From Gammaproteobacteria bacterium (GTDB taxonomy: Bacteria > Pseudomonadota > Gammaproteobacteria > UBA4575): a stretch of DNA of 22,582 bases. The notes under the pieces are model-generated. The model had not been told where the DNA came from. It ran no database searches and saw only the letters and a program-made list of their open reading frames with translations. How positions within the stretch are numbered: the first letter of the stretch is position 1; each line of letters starts with the position of its first letter. The stretch spans positions 1 to 22,582 of the forward strand of contig JAPUHH010000014.1 of the NCBI GenBank assembly GCA_027297825.1, written 5' to 3'. The position numbers and the translations under genes were made by a program. Below, piece by piece: positions 22,420 to 22,582 of this stretch.

Positions 22420-22582
22420 CTATTTGCGTAATGCTAAGCGTACTTTATTACGTAATTGCGGAATAGTTTTAGATTCAAACCAACTATTATTCTTCAACCA
22501 GCCGGTATTTCTTGGAGATGGATGAGGTAATGGAAAATATCGCGGGCCATATTTCTGCCAAACTTTGACAGTTTCGGTAAGC
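22420..22582 (-). CDS. Uracil-DNA glycosylase family protein, 3' end
   Basis: Only the last 53 codons are in the window; the gene continues past the right edge. The visible part contains YFPLPHPSPRNTGWLKNN and WFESKTIPQLRNKVRLAL. The LPHPSPRN block with its histidine is the C-terminal signature of a uracil-DNA-glycosylase-superfamily group of about 190-residue proteins. These cleave or bind damaged bases; which subgroup cannot be told from this end. Stop TAG at 22420-22422. Confidence 0.75.
   Translation of the reverse strand, partial: LTETVKVWQKYGPRYFPLPHPSPRNTGWLKNNSWFESKTIPQLRNKVRLALRK

Overview
The window looks like a chromosomal segment of a fairly AT-rich gammaproteobacterium. Most complete genes are housekeeping types common in that class: adenylate kinase followed by a DUF3301 protein, a TIGR02281-type aspartic protease, AqpZ, an AsmA-family protein, a SlyD-like FKBP and a COG3671-type membrane protein. 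A pyrophosphate-dependent phosphofructokinase, a CbbQ/NorQ-type ATPase and a heterodisulfide-reductase-B remnant hint at an autotrophic, sulfur-oxidising or methylotrophic lineage. That is an inference from family distributions, not proof. No rRNA, tRNA, CRISPR array, transposase or phage gene was recognised.

Layout. 1-2.4 kb: the 5' part of a 2Fe-2S ferredoxin-type reductase (-), a membrane-anchored HEXXHXXGXXD protein (+), a YfcE-like phosphodiesterase (+) and DUF3301 (-). 2.4-5.2 kb: adk (-) diverges from a small unknown gene plus PPi-PFK (+), across an intergenic region rich in inverted repeats. 5.2-7.9 kb: aspartic protease (-), a 68-residue protein (+), about 730 bases without a convincing protein gene but full of short hairpins, several with GGA in the loop, then a GalT-family enzyme (-). 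8-11.6 kb: an AT-rich accessory stretch of small membrane, secreted and lipoprotein genes (-) plus a broken CHASE2-like gene (+). 11.6-17.3 kb: aqpZ, an AsmA-family gene and an acetolactate synthase large subunit, all (-), the last preceded by a promoter-like site and a perfect 16-bp palindrome. 17.4-21.7 kb: a mixed, partly decayed region with a frameshifted hdrB remnant (-), an intact orphan cbbQ/norQ (+), a patatin-like lipase, a tiny membrane protein, a methyltransferase and an FKBP (all -), then a broken piece of a NorD/CbbO-type VWA protein (+). 21.7-22.6 kb: a 37-residue membrane peptide gene with its own ribosome-binding site and terminator, a COG3671 membrane protein and the 3' end of a uracil-DNA-glycosylase-family gene (all -).

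Functional links. adk and DUF3301 are probably co-transcribed, as are the 126-residue gene and pfp, and the FKBP, methyltransferase and 51-residue peptide. CbbQ normally works with a VWA partner (CbbO/NorD); here only a C-terminal scrap of such a partner survives 2.5 kb away, so the module appears to be decaying. Observations most worth a second look: the GGA-hairpin cluster (candidate Csr/Rsm decoy RNA or dispersed repeat), the small genes outside normal size cut-offs, and the palindromic operator before the acetolactate synthase gene.
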